NCBI GenBank assembly: GCA_026984035.1
Contig: JALSSW010000108.1
Span: 1 to 52,066 of the forward strand
Reading direction: 5' to 3'
Length of the DNA: 52,066 nt
Source of the DNA: Planctomycetota bacterium
Lineage (GTDB): Bacteria; Planctomycetota; UBA1135; GCA-002748355
Position numbers and translations under genes: made by a program. Every line of letters begins with the position of its first letter. Position 1 is the stretch's first letter. A model generated the notes under the pieces. It ran no database searches. It saw only the letters and a program-made list of their open reading frames with translations, and was not told where the DNA came from. Positions 27,558 through 36,755 of this stretch are shown one piece after another.

Positions 27558-28993
27558 GCAGATCCAAAATGTATTCAAGATTGCCCCTCTTTGTCCGTCC
27601 GCTTCCTGGCTTCACCATTTCTGTGGGGACGATTCTTGGGATTGGGCTTGTTCTGGGCTTATCTATTCTTGCCCCATCCAGGATCCATGCCCAATCTCCC
27701 AAATCCCTGCCCCAGAAAGAGGGAGCCTTTCCCGAACAAAACTACAAACCCATCTACCCATTCAAAAAGCCCTTTCAATTCTTCAACCCGAAATACGCAA
27801 AAACCCCTACAGAAACGACTCAGAGGGCAGGCTCCGCTCCCCAGGGGGGCCTACTTCTCCTTAGAGAGGCTGAGCATCTCCTGAGAATCTGGATCTCCGA
27901 TAAATCTAGAGGTTTTGATGAAGAAGGGCGGCCGTGGTCCCACATTCCGGACTTCGAAAGGCTTTTAAAAAAGTTTCAGCCTAAGTTGCATCACCAAGCA
28001 GGTTACCTCCTCTTTGTTCTTTCGAATTTTTCCGCATCCCAGCATCGTAGAGCTGCCCATTTTGCATCCTTCTTTCTTCCTAAGACGCAAGAGACCCTCT
28101 ACCTCCTACCCTATGCTCCCTACGAACCGGACTTTGGAATCCGCCGGGAGGCCCTATCGCGAATGATCCCCTTCTTGGATCATCAACTAAACCCCGAAAA
28201 GCCGGATGGACAAAAAGCTCCCAACTATATCTTCGACCCCATCCCCTTTCTTGACCTCTGCAGGGCCTCCTGGGTCCCAGATCGTATTTTGGCGTTTAAG
28301 ATCTTGGCCATCTATGCCAAATATCGCCCCAAGGATGCTGCGGTGGGGCTCAAACGGATCCGCCCCTGGATTAAAAAATCCTTGGAGGACAAGAGTCCCT
28401 ATCTCCGAAATGCGGTGAAGGCTCTGATTCGATCCTTTGAAGGAGCCTCCAAGGCCTCGACAACTCCTGGAGACACCAGTCCCCTGGAAAACACCACTGA
28501 TTGCTTGTCCCACCTTGATCAAATCATCGATCGGGAACTCCCCCTGGTAAACCTCCAAGGCGGCCTTTGCGAAATCCTTGCCCCCCAAGCGAAGCGAATG
28601 AAGACCTTAGCCCAAGAAGGGATCACTTGGATCGAATCCGGTAAGGCCGGATTCCTGGACACCGTTCCGGTGGTCGGTTCGAGATTCAAAAAGAGCACTC
28701 AAGGCCTTCGTTTGAGAAAGATTCCCAAAAGCCTCCAGATCTTTGGACTTCAAGAGGGGGATTGCATTACAGCCATCAATGGCTTTCCCATCCGAAGCAC
28801 CCAGGCCCTCGCAAAAGCCCTGAGGGAAAGCCTTAAACGGTTTCCTACGAGCCTTACCCTTGAATGGGTTGGCCCCAAGGGTCATGAAAGAGCAAGGCGT
28901 TATGCCATCTATAAAAAAGATCCCACATGGGAGCGTTTCCATTTGAAATGGCGCCCTGAACTCAAGGCCTACTTCGAACGCTCTCAGAAATAA
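27554..28993 (+). CDS. Exported protein with C-terminal PDZ-like domain
   Basis: A 479-residue protein with an N-terminal membrane or signal segment (hydrophobic residues about 20-47, ending PSRIHAQ). A large alpha-helical middle part of no recognised family follows. Around residues 395-455 is a PDZ-like unit with the carboxylate-binding style loop GLQEGDCITAINGFPIRS and the strand SLTLEWVGPKG. PDZ domains of this type recognise protein C-termini in periplasmic proteases, but no protease motif is visible here. The ATG overlaps the Nudix stop; a GGAGAT box lies upstream. Confidence 0.7.
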   Translation: MSRSKMYSRLPLFVRPLPGFTISVGTILGIGLVLGLSILAPSRIHAQSPKSLPQKEGAFPEQNYKPIYPFKKPFQFFNPKYAKTPTETTQRAGSAPQGGLLLLREAEHLLRIWISDKSRGFDEEGRPWSHIPDFERLLKKFQPKLHHQAGYLLFVLSNFSASQHRRAAHFASFFLPKTQETLYLLPYAPYEPDFGIRREALSRMIPFLDHQLNPEKPDGQKAPNYIFDPIPFLDLCRASWVPDRILAFKILAIYAKYRPKDAAVGLKRIRPWIKKSLEDKSPYLRNAVKALIRSFEGASKASTTPGDTSPLENTTDCLSHLDQIIDRELPLVNLQGGLCEILAPQAKRMKTLAQEGITWIESGKAGFLDTVPVVGSRFKKSTQGLRLRKIPKSLQIFGLQEGDCITAINGFPIRSTQALAKALRESLKRFPTSLTLEWVGPKGHERARRYAIYKKDPTWERFHLKWRPELKAYFERSQK

Positions 28994-29403
28994 GAACCCT
29001 CTGTAAGCATGCCAGACGCACTCATGGCTAATTATCAATCCCAAGCCAAAGGGGTTTTCTCACTCCACCTTCATAGATAGAATGGGCCCATAAGAAAGAG
29101 CTGTTCCGTGCTCGCTTTTCGGCCGTTTTTTCAGCAATTGGGAATCTTTTTGTTAGAATCCCGTTTCAACCCGTATTTCCTAGCCCGTTTTATTCAGAGG
29201 ATCACGCGACTGCGGTAGTTTTGCTTCAGAGATTTTCTTTCAAGAGGATCTTTTTCAGAAAGGCTCCTCCTCCAGGGGTCTTTCGGCTTGGAAAAGATCC
29301 TTTGATTCTTGATCCTTAAGCAACCTCCCCCCGGCAGAGAGAGCGAGACCTTGAAAAAGCAGGCAAACCTAGATTCTCTTTCACTCATACCCGGAGAGCC
29401 CAG
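28994..29403. other. 410-nt intergenic region with nested inverted repeats
   Basis: No credible gene lies here. The clearest structure is an inverted repeat, AGGATCTTTT at 29245-29254 and AAAAGATCCT at 29292-29301, enclosing a second short stem GAAAG at 29258-29262 and CTTTC at 29280-29284. It sits about 100-160 nt before the start of the downstream secreted-protein gene, so it could be a leader RNA element or the terminator of the upstream operon. The A/T-rich stretch from about 29110 to 29220 may hold the promoter, but I cannot point to a clear -35/-10 pair. Confidence 0.35.
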
Positions 29404-31113
29404 ATGTCCTTGTCTTTTAAGGCCTTATTTTCGCGAGGCTTAACCAGCAGATTGCTTCCTTCGACCCTCCTAGCCATTCCCTTGCTCTTCTGCTCCTCCA
29501 AAGCAGGAGCGCAAAAGATCTACAAGAACCCCAAATACGGCTTCGAATTCAAGATTCCCAGAGACTTTCACGAGGTTCCGATCAACCTCGATGAGAAATG
29601 GGTTGTAGCCAAATTCCTGTACAAGCGTCCTTTGGAAGGAAAGCGGGTATTCCGACAAATGACCCCCGAGGTCCGAGTCATCATTTTCCCAAAATTCTCT
29701 GCCAAAGAATTTGCCAAACATCGAATTACGAAGGTGAAGAAGGGCTCAGAGACTGTGATCACAGCCCTCCAAAACCCCTATAGGAATTACAAGGAGTACC
29801 TCCGCGAAAATTACAAAAAGGGAGGATGGTTCGTTAAAGAAGAAAAGGATGTCAAGATTGGAGGCCTACCTGCCTCGCAAAAAACCATTGAAGTCTCCCG
29901 TAAAATGATGGGAGAAACCAAGGCTTCCGATTACCTATATTCATGGGAGATTCGATACCCCGATGCCACCTATGTCTTCCAGTTTGAGATTCTTGCGGAT
30001 TATGCAAAAAAGTTTCGCTCCTCCATCAGAAGTTCAGTCCGAACATTTAAGCCGATCCCACGCACCGAAGATCTGAAGACTCCAACCTCCACGGGGTCCA
30101 AAATAACGATCACAAAGTTCGACCCCAAAGCAAAAAAGGCCACAGAGGCTTCGGCTACGCCGGAAGGACGCCGGAAAGCCCGCAAAGAAAAACTTGCCCG
30201 GATTATTACCAAAGCAAAAAAATCCCTCCCACCGGGCTGGGCTTACTATGAGAAAAAACCATTCATGTACCTTTACAATCAAAAAGTAGGGCTTCGCTTT
30301 GTAAAAAGGGTAGCCAAGCAATCCAACATGCTTTGGAAATGGCTCCATCAAAACCTGGACTTCATCGGTGAAGATTTTGCGGTCGGAGGAGTCATTCGGA
30401 TCTGTAACAGCAGCGCTGAAGCCAACGCGTATATTGATACCAGCGGCAAAAACGCTTACTCCGCCCGGACTCGAGAAGTTGTAATCTATAAGGATCGAGA
30501 CTGGGGGTTCGATGAAATGAGTTGGTATCTCAACGCAGGCATCACCCAACGTTTTCTAGCGGACAAAAACGAGAGGCTTTGGTATTCCTTGCCTCCGTGG
30601 CTTGACGATGGCTTCACCTATTACATCAAAAATTTCAAGCCCAAGAACGGTCGCCTCGTATCCAAGCCATCTGATTACGAGATGGAAATCATTCGGGACT
30701 ACCTCCGATCCAACAAGTTCCGACCCGCGAAAGAGCTCATTCAAGCAAAATACGGCAAAGGTTACGACACCAACAAACTGGAGGATCGGGTGGAAGCCTT
30801 GGCGATCTCCAATTTCTTAATGACCAAAGGCCAAAAGAAGAAAAAATTCGCCAAAATCATCTCCAGCTATCTCAGGATATTAGACAAGGAGATTCGCGAC
30901 CTCGAGAGAGAGTTCAACAAAAAGATCTTCGCATCCACTCCCAAGAAGAAAGGCGGAAAAGATGATGGAGACAAAGAAAACTGGTTGCGGTCCTGGAAAG
31001 AAAAGCGCAATAAGATCTTCAAAACTTGCTTGGAAAAGACCTTTAAGGGTTGGACCGATCGGGATTGGAAAATGCTGGACAAAGCCTGGCGAAAGGCCTG
31101 GCGACCCAATTGA
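29404..31113 (+). CDS. Exported DUF1570-like protein lacking the zinc motif
   Basis: A 569-residue exported protein (signal peptide to about residue 36, SSKAGAQ). Residues about 38-225 resemble a PsbP/DUF-like beta domain with KNPKYGFEFKIPRDF. The C-terminal half has the layout of a peptidase-MA/DUF1570 gluzincin domain: YLYNQKVGLRFVKRVAKQSN and the closing PPWLDDGFTYY. The expected HExxH is absent: the region around residues 374-380 reads WYLNAGI, and no HExxH occurs elsewhere. The equivalent in the next gene is HETNH. So it is probably a non-catalytic paralogue or adaptor. A GGAGAG ribosome site precedes ATG 29404. Highly basic C-terminus. Confidence 0.6.
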   Translation: MSLSFKALFSRGLTSRLLPSTLLAIPLLFCSSKAGAQKIYKNPKYGFEFKIPRDFHEVPINLDEKWVVAKFLYKRPLEGKRVFRQMTPEVRVIIFPKFSAKEFAKHRITKVKKGSETVITALQNPYRNYKEYLRENYKKGGWFVKEEKDVKIGGLPASQKTIEVSRKMMGETKASDYLYSWEIRYPDATYVFQFEILADYAKKFRSSIRSSVRTFKPIPRTEDLKTPTSTGSKITITKFDPKAKKATEASATPEGRRKARKEKLARIITKAKKSLPPGWAYYEKKPFMYLYNQKVGLRFVKRVAKQSNMLWKWLHQNLDFIGEDFAVGGVIRICNSSAEANAYIDTSGKNAYSARTREVVIYKDRDWGFDEMSWYLNAGITQRFLADKNERLWYSLPPWLDDGFTYYIKNFKPKNGRLVSKPSDYEMEIIRDYLRSNKFRPAKELIQAKYGKGYDTNKLEDRVEALAISNFLMTKGQKKKKFAKIISSYLRILDKEIRDLEREFNKKIFASTPKKKGGKDDGDKENWLRSWKEKRNKIFKTCLEKTFKGWTDRDWKMLDKAWRKAWRPN

Positions 31114-31236
31114 TCCGAGAAGGGGGCTTTTTTGATTCACATCAGGAAAGCTCCCTCAGAACCCTGAGCCCTTTCCAGGGGTTCACAGGGAAAGAAAAAG
31201 AAAAATCACAACTTGGACGGGAGACCTCTCTTGCTT

Positions 31237-32835
31237 ATGAGTTCGCTGAAACTTGGATCTACTCTACTTCTCTCAGTTGCCTTGCTGGGTCCCTTAACTG
31301 CGCACCCGATCCAAAACAATAAAGAGGAGGGAACAGGGCTCTTAGCCCTCAAAGACGGCCGATTCATCTTTAATCGTCCCATGAAAAGGATCGAAGGAGG
31401 AGTGGAGATTCAATTCCCACATGGGACCATTGTTGTTCCCCAATCCATGATTGCAGATTTCTACAACAACAAATTGGACCTCGATCGAAAACCTCGCAAT
31501 GAAAAGGAAAAGGCGAAAATTGAAAAGGGTTATGTCTATTTCCAAAAACGCTGGGTGAAAAAAAAGGTCGCTCAGAAAATGTTGGGCCGGATTCTAAAAA
31601 AGCGAAAAAAAGCATTGGAAGAGCGAAAGGCCCATACTCTCTGGAGAAATCGCTATATCGTAAAAACCAAAGATCTAACATTTGAACACAATCTTCCTCC
31701 AGAGCTGTTCAAAAACCTCAAGAGCCTCTTTGAGGTCTATCTCAAAACCTTCCTCAAAAAATGGAAAAGGAAACCTAAGCTTGCCCATAAACCTGTCATC
31801 AACCTCTATGCGAACATTGAGGACTATCGACAAATTTCCGGGGCTTCGGGAGGAATCGTCGGATGGTATTCACCCTCATCAAACCAACTTCACTTCTTCT
31901 GGGATTTTACCGATCCGGCATCCACATTGGACACCATGTTTCATGAAACCAATCATATGTTGGCCGACATGATTAACGGAGATTTCCGATACCCTGCCTG
32001 GATTGAAGAACCAATGGCCGAGTATTACGGGGGTTCAAGATGGGATCCCCAAAAAAAGAAAATCACTCCAGGGCAAATCCAACCTGGACGTCTAACCGTC
32101 GTTAAACTTGGGATTAAGGAAGGAAAGACTTTTACCTTGAAGGAATTGTTCCGGATCGAGCGATTCAGTGCGGTCCATTATGCATGGGGCTGGACCTTCA
32201 TTCACTTCCTGATGAAGACTCCTAAGTACAAAAAACGCTATGAGAAATTTTACTCAGACCTCGCTCATAAAAAGGGCATCAAGCGAAAACTCATCTACGG
32301 AAAGACAAAAACCGTCACTCCCGAGGTAGCTGAATCTCTCCTCCTGAAATATCTAAAGGTAAAAAGCCTTGATCAACTCCAAAAAGAATGGATGGCCTAT
32401 GTAAAAAACCTCCACGTAGACAGCCTGGAAGGGATGGAACGGGCAGGAAGGCGATTCATCATGTTTGGAGATACGAAAACCGGTCGGAAATTGCTGGAGA
32501 AGGCTATCAAGATGGGGGCAAAGTCGCCGGTTACCTATACGACCTTCGCTCAGATCCTCAACCGAAGTCCCGAAGAGCGAAGGCGTGCCCTTGCTCTCCT
32601 GGATAAGGCTGCCAAAATCGACCCCCTTTTCCCTGTTATTTATTACCTCAAGGGGAAAATCCTCGGAAGCTTCAGTAGCTCAATTAAGAAAAAGGAAGGC
32701 CTCCGTAATCTCTATTTAGCTTCTGAAATCCAGCCGGATAGCTGGAGGTATCAAAATGCAATCGTGGACCTTGAGGCCGAAATCGCAGCGGAAGAAAAAA
32801 GTAAAAAAAAGGGAGACACTGGGCTCAAACGTTAA
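31237..32835 (+). CDS. Exported DUF1570-like gluzincin metalloprotease
   Basis: A 532-residue exported protein with signal peptide MSSLKLGSTLLLSVALLGPL. Residues 40-150 are highly basic with coiled-coil potential (VKKKVAQKMLGRILKKRKK). The catalytic domain contains HETNH at residues 236-240 in MFHETNHMLADM, followed by PAWIEEPMAEYYGGS, which supplies the third zinc-ligand Glu; this is the peptidase-MA/DUF1570 pattern. The C-terminal 130 residues look like TPR units (SPVTYTTFAQILNRSP, PVIYYLKGKILGSF). ATG 31237 has GGGAGA upstream; the open frame begins eight residues earlier with TTG 31213. It lies 123 nt after its apparently inactive relative. Confidence 0.75.
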   Translation: MSSLKLGSTLLLSVALLGPLTAHPIQNNKEEGTGLLALKDGRFIFNRPMKRIEGGVEIQFPHGTIVVPQSMIADFYNNKLDLDRKPRNEKEKAKIEKGYVYFQKRWVKKKVAQKMLGRILKKRKKALEERKAHTLWRNRYIVKTKDLTFEHNLPPELFKNLKSLFEVYLKTFLKKWKRKPKLAHKPVINLYANIEDYRQISGASGGIVGWYSPSSNQLHFFWDFTDPASTLDTMFHETNHMLADMINGDFRYPAWIEEPMAEYYGGSRWDPQKKKITPGQIQPGRLTVVKLGIKEGKTFTLKELFRIERFSAVHYAWGWTFIHFLMKTPKYKKRYEKFYSDLAHKKGIKRKLIYGKTKTVTPEVAESLLLKYLKVKSLDQLQKEWMAYVKNLHVDSLEGMERAGRRFIMFGDTKTGRKLLEKAIKMGAKSPVTYTTFAQILNRSPEERRRALALLDKAAKIDPLFPVIYYLKGKILGSFSSSIKKKEGLRNLYLASEIQPDSWRYQNAIVDLEAEIAAEEKSKKKGDTGLKR

Positions 32836-32875
32836 GGGGACCTATGTCACGGCCCTTCGTGGCCGGACCCCTTAA
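32832..32875. terminator. Putative bidirectional terminator overlapping the stop codon
   Basis: A perfect 8-bp inverted repeat, TTAAGGGG at 32832-32839 and CCCCTTAA at 32868-32875, encloses a second stem CGGCC/GGCCG. The outer left arm includes the TAA stop codon of the protease gene (32833-32835). It lies between convergent genes, so it could terminate transcription from both sides. No strong T run follows. Confidence 0.5.
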
Positions 32876-32906
32876 GTGGTCTATCCTCATCACTCAAAAA
32901 AACGAG

Positions 32907-33893
32907 CTATGGTCGGAATGGAAAGGGGCTCCCCTTGGTCAACCACGATTCGACATGTCCAAGGGGAGCTCGCAAGGAACTCCCTGGCGCCAGACAGAAA
33001 ATCGCTGCAGTTGCAAACTCACGGATTCCCACGCGAAGGGTCGAAGTAAAATCGAAGGTTTCTGTGACCTGCGTCCAAAGAGTGTAGTGCCGGAGCTTTT
33101 CCGGATCGGACCAGAGGGGAGACCACACATAACCCCTTCCATCGATTAAAGGGATCCTGGGACGTTTGAAGGGCAAATCACTTAGCTCTTTCATCGCCTC
33201 CTCAGCGATGGGTTTGAGCAGGGGATTGTGGAAGGGACCATGGAAGGCCAAGCGAAAGGGGAAGGTTCGCTTACCCAGCTTGATGGGGGGAAGTGCTGCC
33301 ATGAGGTTGCGAATGCCCGATTCACTCCCAGCGATCACAACGTGTCCACCAAGGTAGATGGAAACCCGCAAAGAGGCTTCTGGATCCGTTCGGTTAAGTT
33401 CTTTCAAAACCCTCTCGAGGGTAGCTTTTCGCTTCGAAGACCAAGACCAGTCTTCTTCCATAAGAGTCCAAAGGATTTGTCCTCCCTTCGGCCCTTTCTC
33501 TTGCAACTTGGCCATGGTAGAGATCAACCGTAAACCTGAGAGTGGATCCAAGGCACCTGATAAAACGAGAGCCGAGTAAAACCCTAGGGAGTTACCGCCG
33601 ATTACATTTGTTTCCGCCTTGGATCGATGAAGGCGCTCATCCAATAGAGTGCATGCAAAAATCAATGCGGAGGCATTGCGCCCTATGAGGTGGAGGCCAG
33701 GCCTAAAGTTTTCGGCGCGGTCCAGGTCGCGTAAGCTCGGAAAATCGGGGTCGAGTTCTGCCCTCCTTTTTTCCAAAGCATCCAGCAACTCTTTACCCTC
33801 ATTTCCGAGCCTTTCTTCCAAATGATGAAGCGTCCCCAGCTCGGTCTTGGTGTAAGCCCCCCTGCCAGGACAGAGTAAAAAAGAAGAGATCAT
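32907..33893 (-). CDS. Acyltransferase domain protein (FabD/MCAT-like)
   Basis: A 328-residue protein with the malonyl-CoA:ACP transacylase fold. The nucleophile motif is GNSLG at residues 100-104 (Ser102), where canonical FabD has GHSLG. The catalytic-His region reads LAFHGPFHNPLL, with His218 (or His222) in the place of the FabD His. FLLCPGRGAY at the N-terminus matches the usual F-x-F-P-G-Q-G start in position. Its ATG overlaps the stop of the E1 dehydrogenase gene (ATGA at 33890-33893), so it probably works with that enzyme rather than in the main fab pathway. Acyl specificity is unknown. Confidence 0.75.
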   Translation of the reverse strand: MISSFLLCPGRGAYTKTELGTLHHLEERLGNEGKELLDALEKRRAELDPDFPSLRDLDRAENFRPGLHLIGRNASALIFACTLLDERLHRSKAETNVIGGNSLGFYSALVLSGALDPLSGLRLISTMAKLQEKGPKGGQILWTLMEEDWSWSSKRKATLERVLKELNRTDPEASLRVSIYLGGHVVIAGSESGIRNLMAALPPIKLGKRTFPFRLAFHGPFHNPLLKPIAEEAMKELSDLPFKRPRIPLIDGRGYVWSPLWSDPEKLRHYTLWTQVTETFDFTSTLRVGIREFATAAIFCLAPGSSLRAPLGHVESWLTKGSPFPFRP

Positions 33894-36190
33894 GGCTTTA
33901 CCCTTTTGCTGATCATCCGGGCCATGGCTTCGCGCACAGAGCCAACAGAAGGCATGACGAGGTCAGCGGCTGGTCCCAATGGAACAAAGGTGTCTTCGCC
34001 TACGATTCGCTCCATCGCACCTGAATAACCGGCTTCGGCTAAATGGGCCAGAAGGGCCTCAGCGACGCCCCCTCCCGTTTTCCTGCACTCATCCACAATA
34101 AGGACGCCATCACAAGCCTTGGCCGCCTCCAGAACCTCAGAAACAGGAAGAGGCATTAGCCACCTGAGATCAAGGATCTCAACGGAATCTTCAAAGCCAA
34201 GGTCCCTCCTTGCCTTGAGGCACATGGGAACCCCATTTGCGTAAGTTACCACAAGGATGCGAGCGGATTTTTCAGCCCGGTAAAACCTAGGAACCCCAAG
34301 GGGGATAGAGGTCCCGGGTGGAGGATAGGGAAAACTCCAGCCTTGATCCCCCTTCTCATAGAGATCCTTGGTCATATAGAGGGCAATCGGCTCCAAAAAA
34401 GCGCAAACCGCTCGACCCACCTTGGCTGCCGCAACACAGGTCCGCAACATCCTGGCCGCATCGTCTCCACGCGACGGCGCGGCAAGAATCAAGCCTGGAA
34501 TGTCCCGTAAAACGCCGATGCTGTTCGCATTGTGGAAATGCCCCCCAAATCCCTTTTGATAACCGAAGGAAGCAATCCGCACGACCATAGGATTGTCCCA
34601 AGCACCGTTGGAGAAAAAACGTTGAGAGCAGGCCTCCCCTCGGAGCTGGTCTTCAGCGTTATGGAGATAGGCAAGGTACTGAATTTCTGGAATGGGAAGG
34701 AATCCAACCTGGGCAGCCCCAATCGCCAAACCTAAAATCGTGGTCTCATCCAGGAGCGTGTTGAAGACCCGCCCAGCACCAAATTGTTCAAACAATCCGG
34801 CAGTTACATGGTAAACCCCTCCTTTCTTGGCAACATCCTCCCCAAAAACAAGAATCTCCGGATGTATAAGCATCAGATCCTTTAAGGCGCGAGAGATCTG
34901 AAGAGCAAGATGACGGGGTCGATCTTCTTCGGGGAGTTTCCCTGAAAAAGCTTCTGTCCGACGGGAAGGGGCGATTACATGCTCCGCACAGGGAATCAAG
35001 GATTCCCGTTCCGGTAGTTGAAGAGGCCTCATAATCTCTTGAACAGAATCCAGCTTGGGCCGAAGGACGATTTTATCGGCAATCCTCTGGATCCTCTCAT
35101 CGAGCCTGCGGTAAAGATCCAAGAGCTCAACACCTGTAGCAAAACCTGCCGAGACAATACCGGAGGCCATGGAGAGAATGGGATCCCGTTCCTCCATCTC
35201 CTCCACCTCTTTCTCGCTTCGATATAGGCTCTCAACATCACTACCTGCGTGCCCCAAAAGCCTTACCACCCGAAGGTTCAAAAAAACCGGTCTCCGAGCT
35301 TTGCGGCATTGAAGAATTGCCTGCTTGATCACTTTCATAGATTCAAAGAGATCACAGCCGTTTGCTTCGAAATAGTCGATGTTGCTTCGGTTTTGAAAAA
35401 CAGAAGGAATCCAATCCTCGGGAGTGTGAACAGAAATCCCCAAACCATTATTCTCGCACACAAAAAGGATCGGCATGGGGATGTGTTGGTGGGCCGCCCA
35501 AGTCGCCGCATTAAATGCAGTTGTCGCACTGGCGTGGTTCAGGCTCGCATCCCCAAAGGAAACCATAACAATGGCATCCTTCGGGAGCTTAGAAGGAAGG
35601 CCCTCGATGGTCCTTTTGGTTTTGACATGACTCAGATGAAAGGCCCTTTCAAGGGAAAAGGCCATTCCCACCGCTTTTGGGAGCTGGCTGGCGATCGTTG
35701 AGGTTTGGGGAGGAACAAAAGTCCGCTTGCTGCCCCACACCTTATGCCTCCCTCCACTCACAGGATCCTCTCGACTTGCACAAACCGAAAGAAGGGTATC
35801 GCTGATAAAAGTCTCCCCTCCAACCATGCGCGTCCGCGCAGCCATGAACCCACCACTCCGATAATGTAGCAAGCAAGGATCCGTTGGACGAAGAAAGCGA
35901 CCCAAGACCGCGTTCATCTCATGGCCCGAACTCCCAATCGTATAAAAGCCACTCCCCTCGTCTTTGAGTTCGCGCGCTTTTAAATCCAATAAGCGGCTGG
36001 TTATTGAGGCTTCCAAGACTGCAAGTGCATCTTCTCGAAGATCCGGCCTTTCTTGCCCCTTAGGCCCTTTGAATTTGGATTTGGATTGGGGGTCCTGGGC
36101 AAGCTCCGCCAAAAGTCCTTCCAGCCTGCCTCGAATCAAACCTTCACGGCGTAGCACAGCTCTAATCCTCCCGCAATTCTCTTTCCCCAA
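33890..36190 (-). CDS. Fused alpha/beta 2-oxoacid dehydrogenase E1 (TPP-dependent)
   Basis: A 766-residue single-chain E1 with an alpha-type domain (residues about 55-370) and a beta-type domain (about 425-766). TPP binding is shown by GDASLNHAS at 213 and NN at 247-248. The beta part has ILVFGEDVAKKGGVYHVT, FNTLLDETTILGLAIGAA and DLRWLMPLP, as in branched-chain 2-oxoacid dehydrogenases. The usual substrates would be 2-oxoisovalerate-type acids. No lipoyl E2 or E3 gene is in the window. The start ATG 36190 lies inside the Nudix gene's 3' end (29-nt overlap), and the stop overlaps the acyltransferase gene. The GDAS variant (rather than GDG) is a feature I associate with this fused subgroup. 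Confidence 0.85.
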   Translation of the reverse strand: MGKENCGRIRAVLRREGLIRGRLEGLLAELAQDPQSKSKFKGPKGQERPDLREDALAVLEASITSRLLDLKARELKDEGSGFYTIGSSGHEMNAVLGRFLRPTDPCLLHYRSGGFMAARTRMVGGETFISDTLLSVCASREDPVSGGRHKVWGSKRTFVPPQTSTIASQLPKAVGMAFSLERAFHLSHVKTKRTIEGLPSKLPKDAIVMVSFGDASLNHASATTAFNAATWAAHQHIPMPILFVCENNGLGISVHTPEDWIPSVFQNRSNIDYFEANGCDLFESMKVIKQAILQCRKARRPVFLNLRVVRLLGHAGSDVESLYRSEKEVEEMEERDPILSMASGIVSAGFATGVELLDLYRRLDERIQRIADKIVLRPKLDSVQEIMRPLQLPERESLIPCAEHVIAPSRRTEAFSGKLPEEDRPRHLALQISRALKDLMLIHPEILVFGEDVAKKGGVYHVTAGLFEQFGAGRVFNTLLDETTILGLAIGAAQVGFLPIPEIQYLAYLHNAEDQLRGEACSQRFFSNGAWDNPMVVRIASFGYQKGFGGHFHNANSIGVLRDIPGLILAAPSRGDDAARMLRTCVAAAKVGRAVCAFLEPIALYMTKDLYEKGDQGWSFPYPPPGTSIPLGVPRFYRAEKSARILVVTYANGVPMCLKARRDLGFEDSVEILDLRWLMPLPVSEVLEAAKACDGVLIVDECRKTGGGVAEALLAHLAEAGYSGAMERIVGEDTFVPLGPAADLVMPSVGSVREAMARMISKRVKP

Positions 36191-36755
36191 ACAAGCCGGG
36201 CGGAAGGTCAGCGTCTTCTTCTCTGATTAAATCCAACCAAAGAAAAGCCGCAAGAACCAAAGCATGGTTCACCTCACCTGCACGGATGGCCTCACGCAGT
36301 TCCTCTCGATCCAGGAGAATCACGTCAAGATCCTCCCCGGGATCAGGTTCGATCTCTCCAACCTTCTCACAATCCAAGGCTAAGACGGTCCCACAAGTAT
36401 TCCGAAACAGAGCCGGATTGGGATTCACAGTTCCCAGGAATCGAAGAACAGCCGCTTGATACCCCGACTCTTCTCGAAGCTCCCTAGCCGCTGCTAAAAG
36501 GATCCCTTCTCCTGGAGCAACCCCTCCACCCGGAATTTCCGTGGTAATCCCCTTTGATCCCATTCGGAACTGGCGGACAAGAATGAGTTTCCCTTCCTTT
36601 GTGAAAGCAATGACATTGACCCAACTCGCGCCTTCGAGGACCGAAAACCTATAATTAAGCCCGGATCGGGGATTCTCGCCTACGATCTCCAAAACCCGGA
36701 AAACACGAAAATCGCCTTTGACATCGGTTGAAAGGATCTTCCAGGGACGAACCAC
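36162..36755 (-). CDS. Nudix hydrolase, ADP-ribose pyrophosphatase-like
   Basis: A roughly 197-residue Nudix hydrolase. The box is G-x5-E-x7-RELREESGY starting at GGGVAPGE. The upstream beta pattern (NYRFSVLEGASWVNVIAFT and VRQFRMGSKGITTEIPGGG) matches ADP-sugar pyrophosphatases that split ADP-ribose or related nucleotides. The first start codon in the frame is ATG 36845, but the N-terminal 30 residues look unlike the family, so I favour GTG 36755, which has GGAG 6 nt upstream and precedes the conserved RPWKILST. It overlaps the E1 gene by 29 nt. It is divergent from the rhomboid gene. Confidence 0.8.
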   Translation of the reverse strand: MVRPWKILSTDVKGDFRVFRVLEIVGENPRSGLNYRFSVLEGASWVNVIAFTKEGKLILVRQFRMGSKGITTEIPGGGVAPGEGILLAAARELREESGYQAAVLRFLGTVNPNPALFRNTCGTVLALDCEKVGEIEPDPGEDLDVILLDREELREAIRAGEVNHALVLAAFLWLDLIREEDADLPPGLFGERELRED

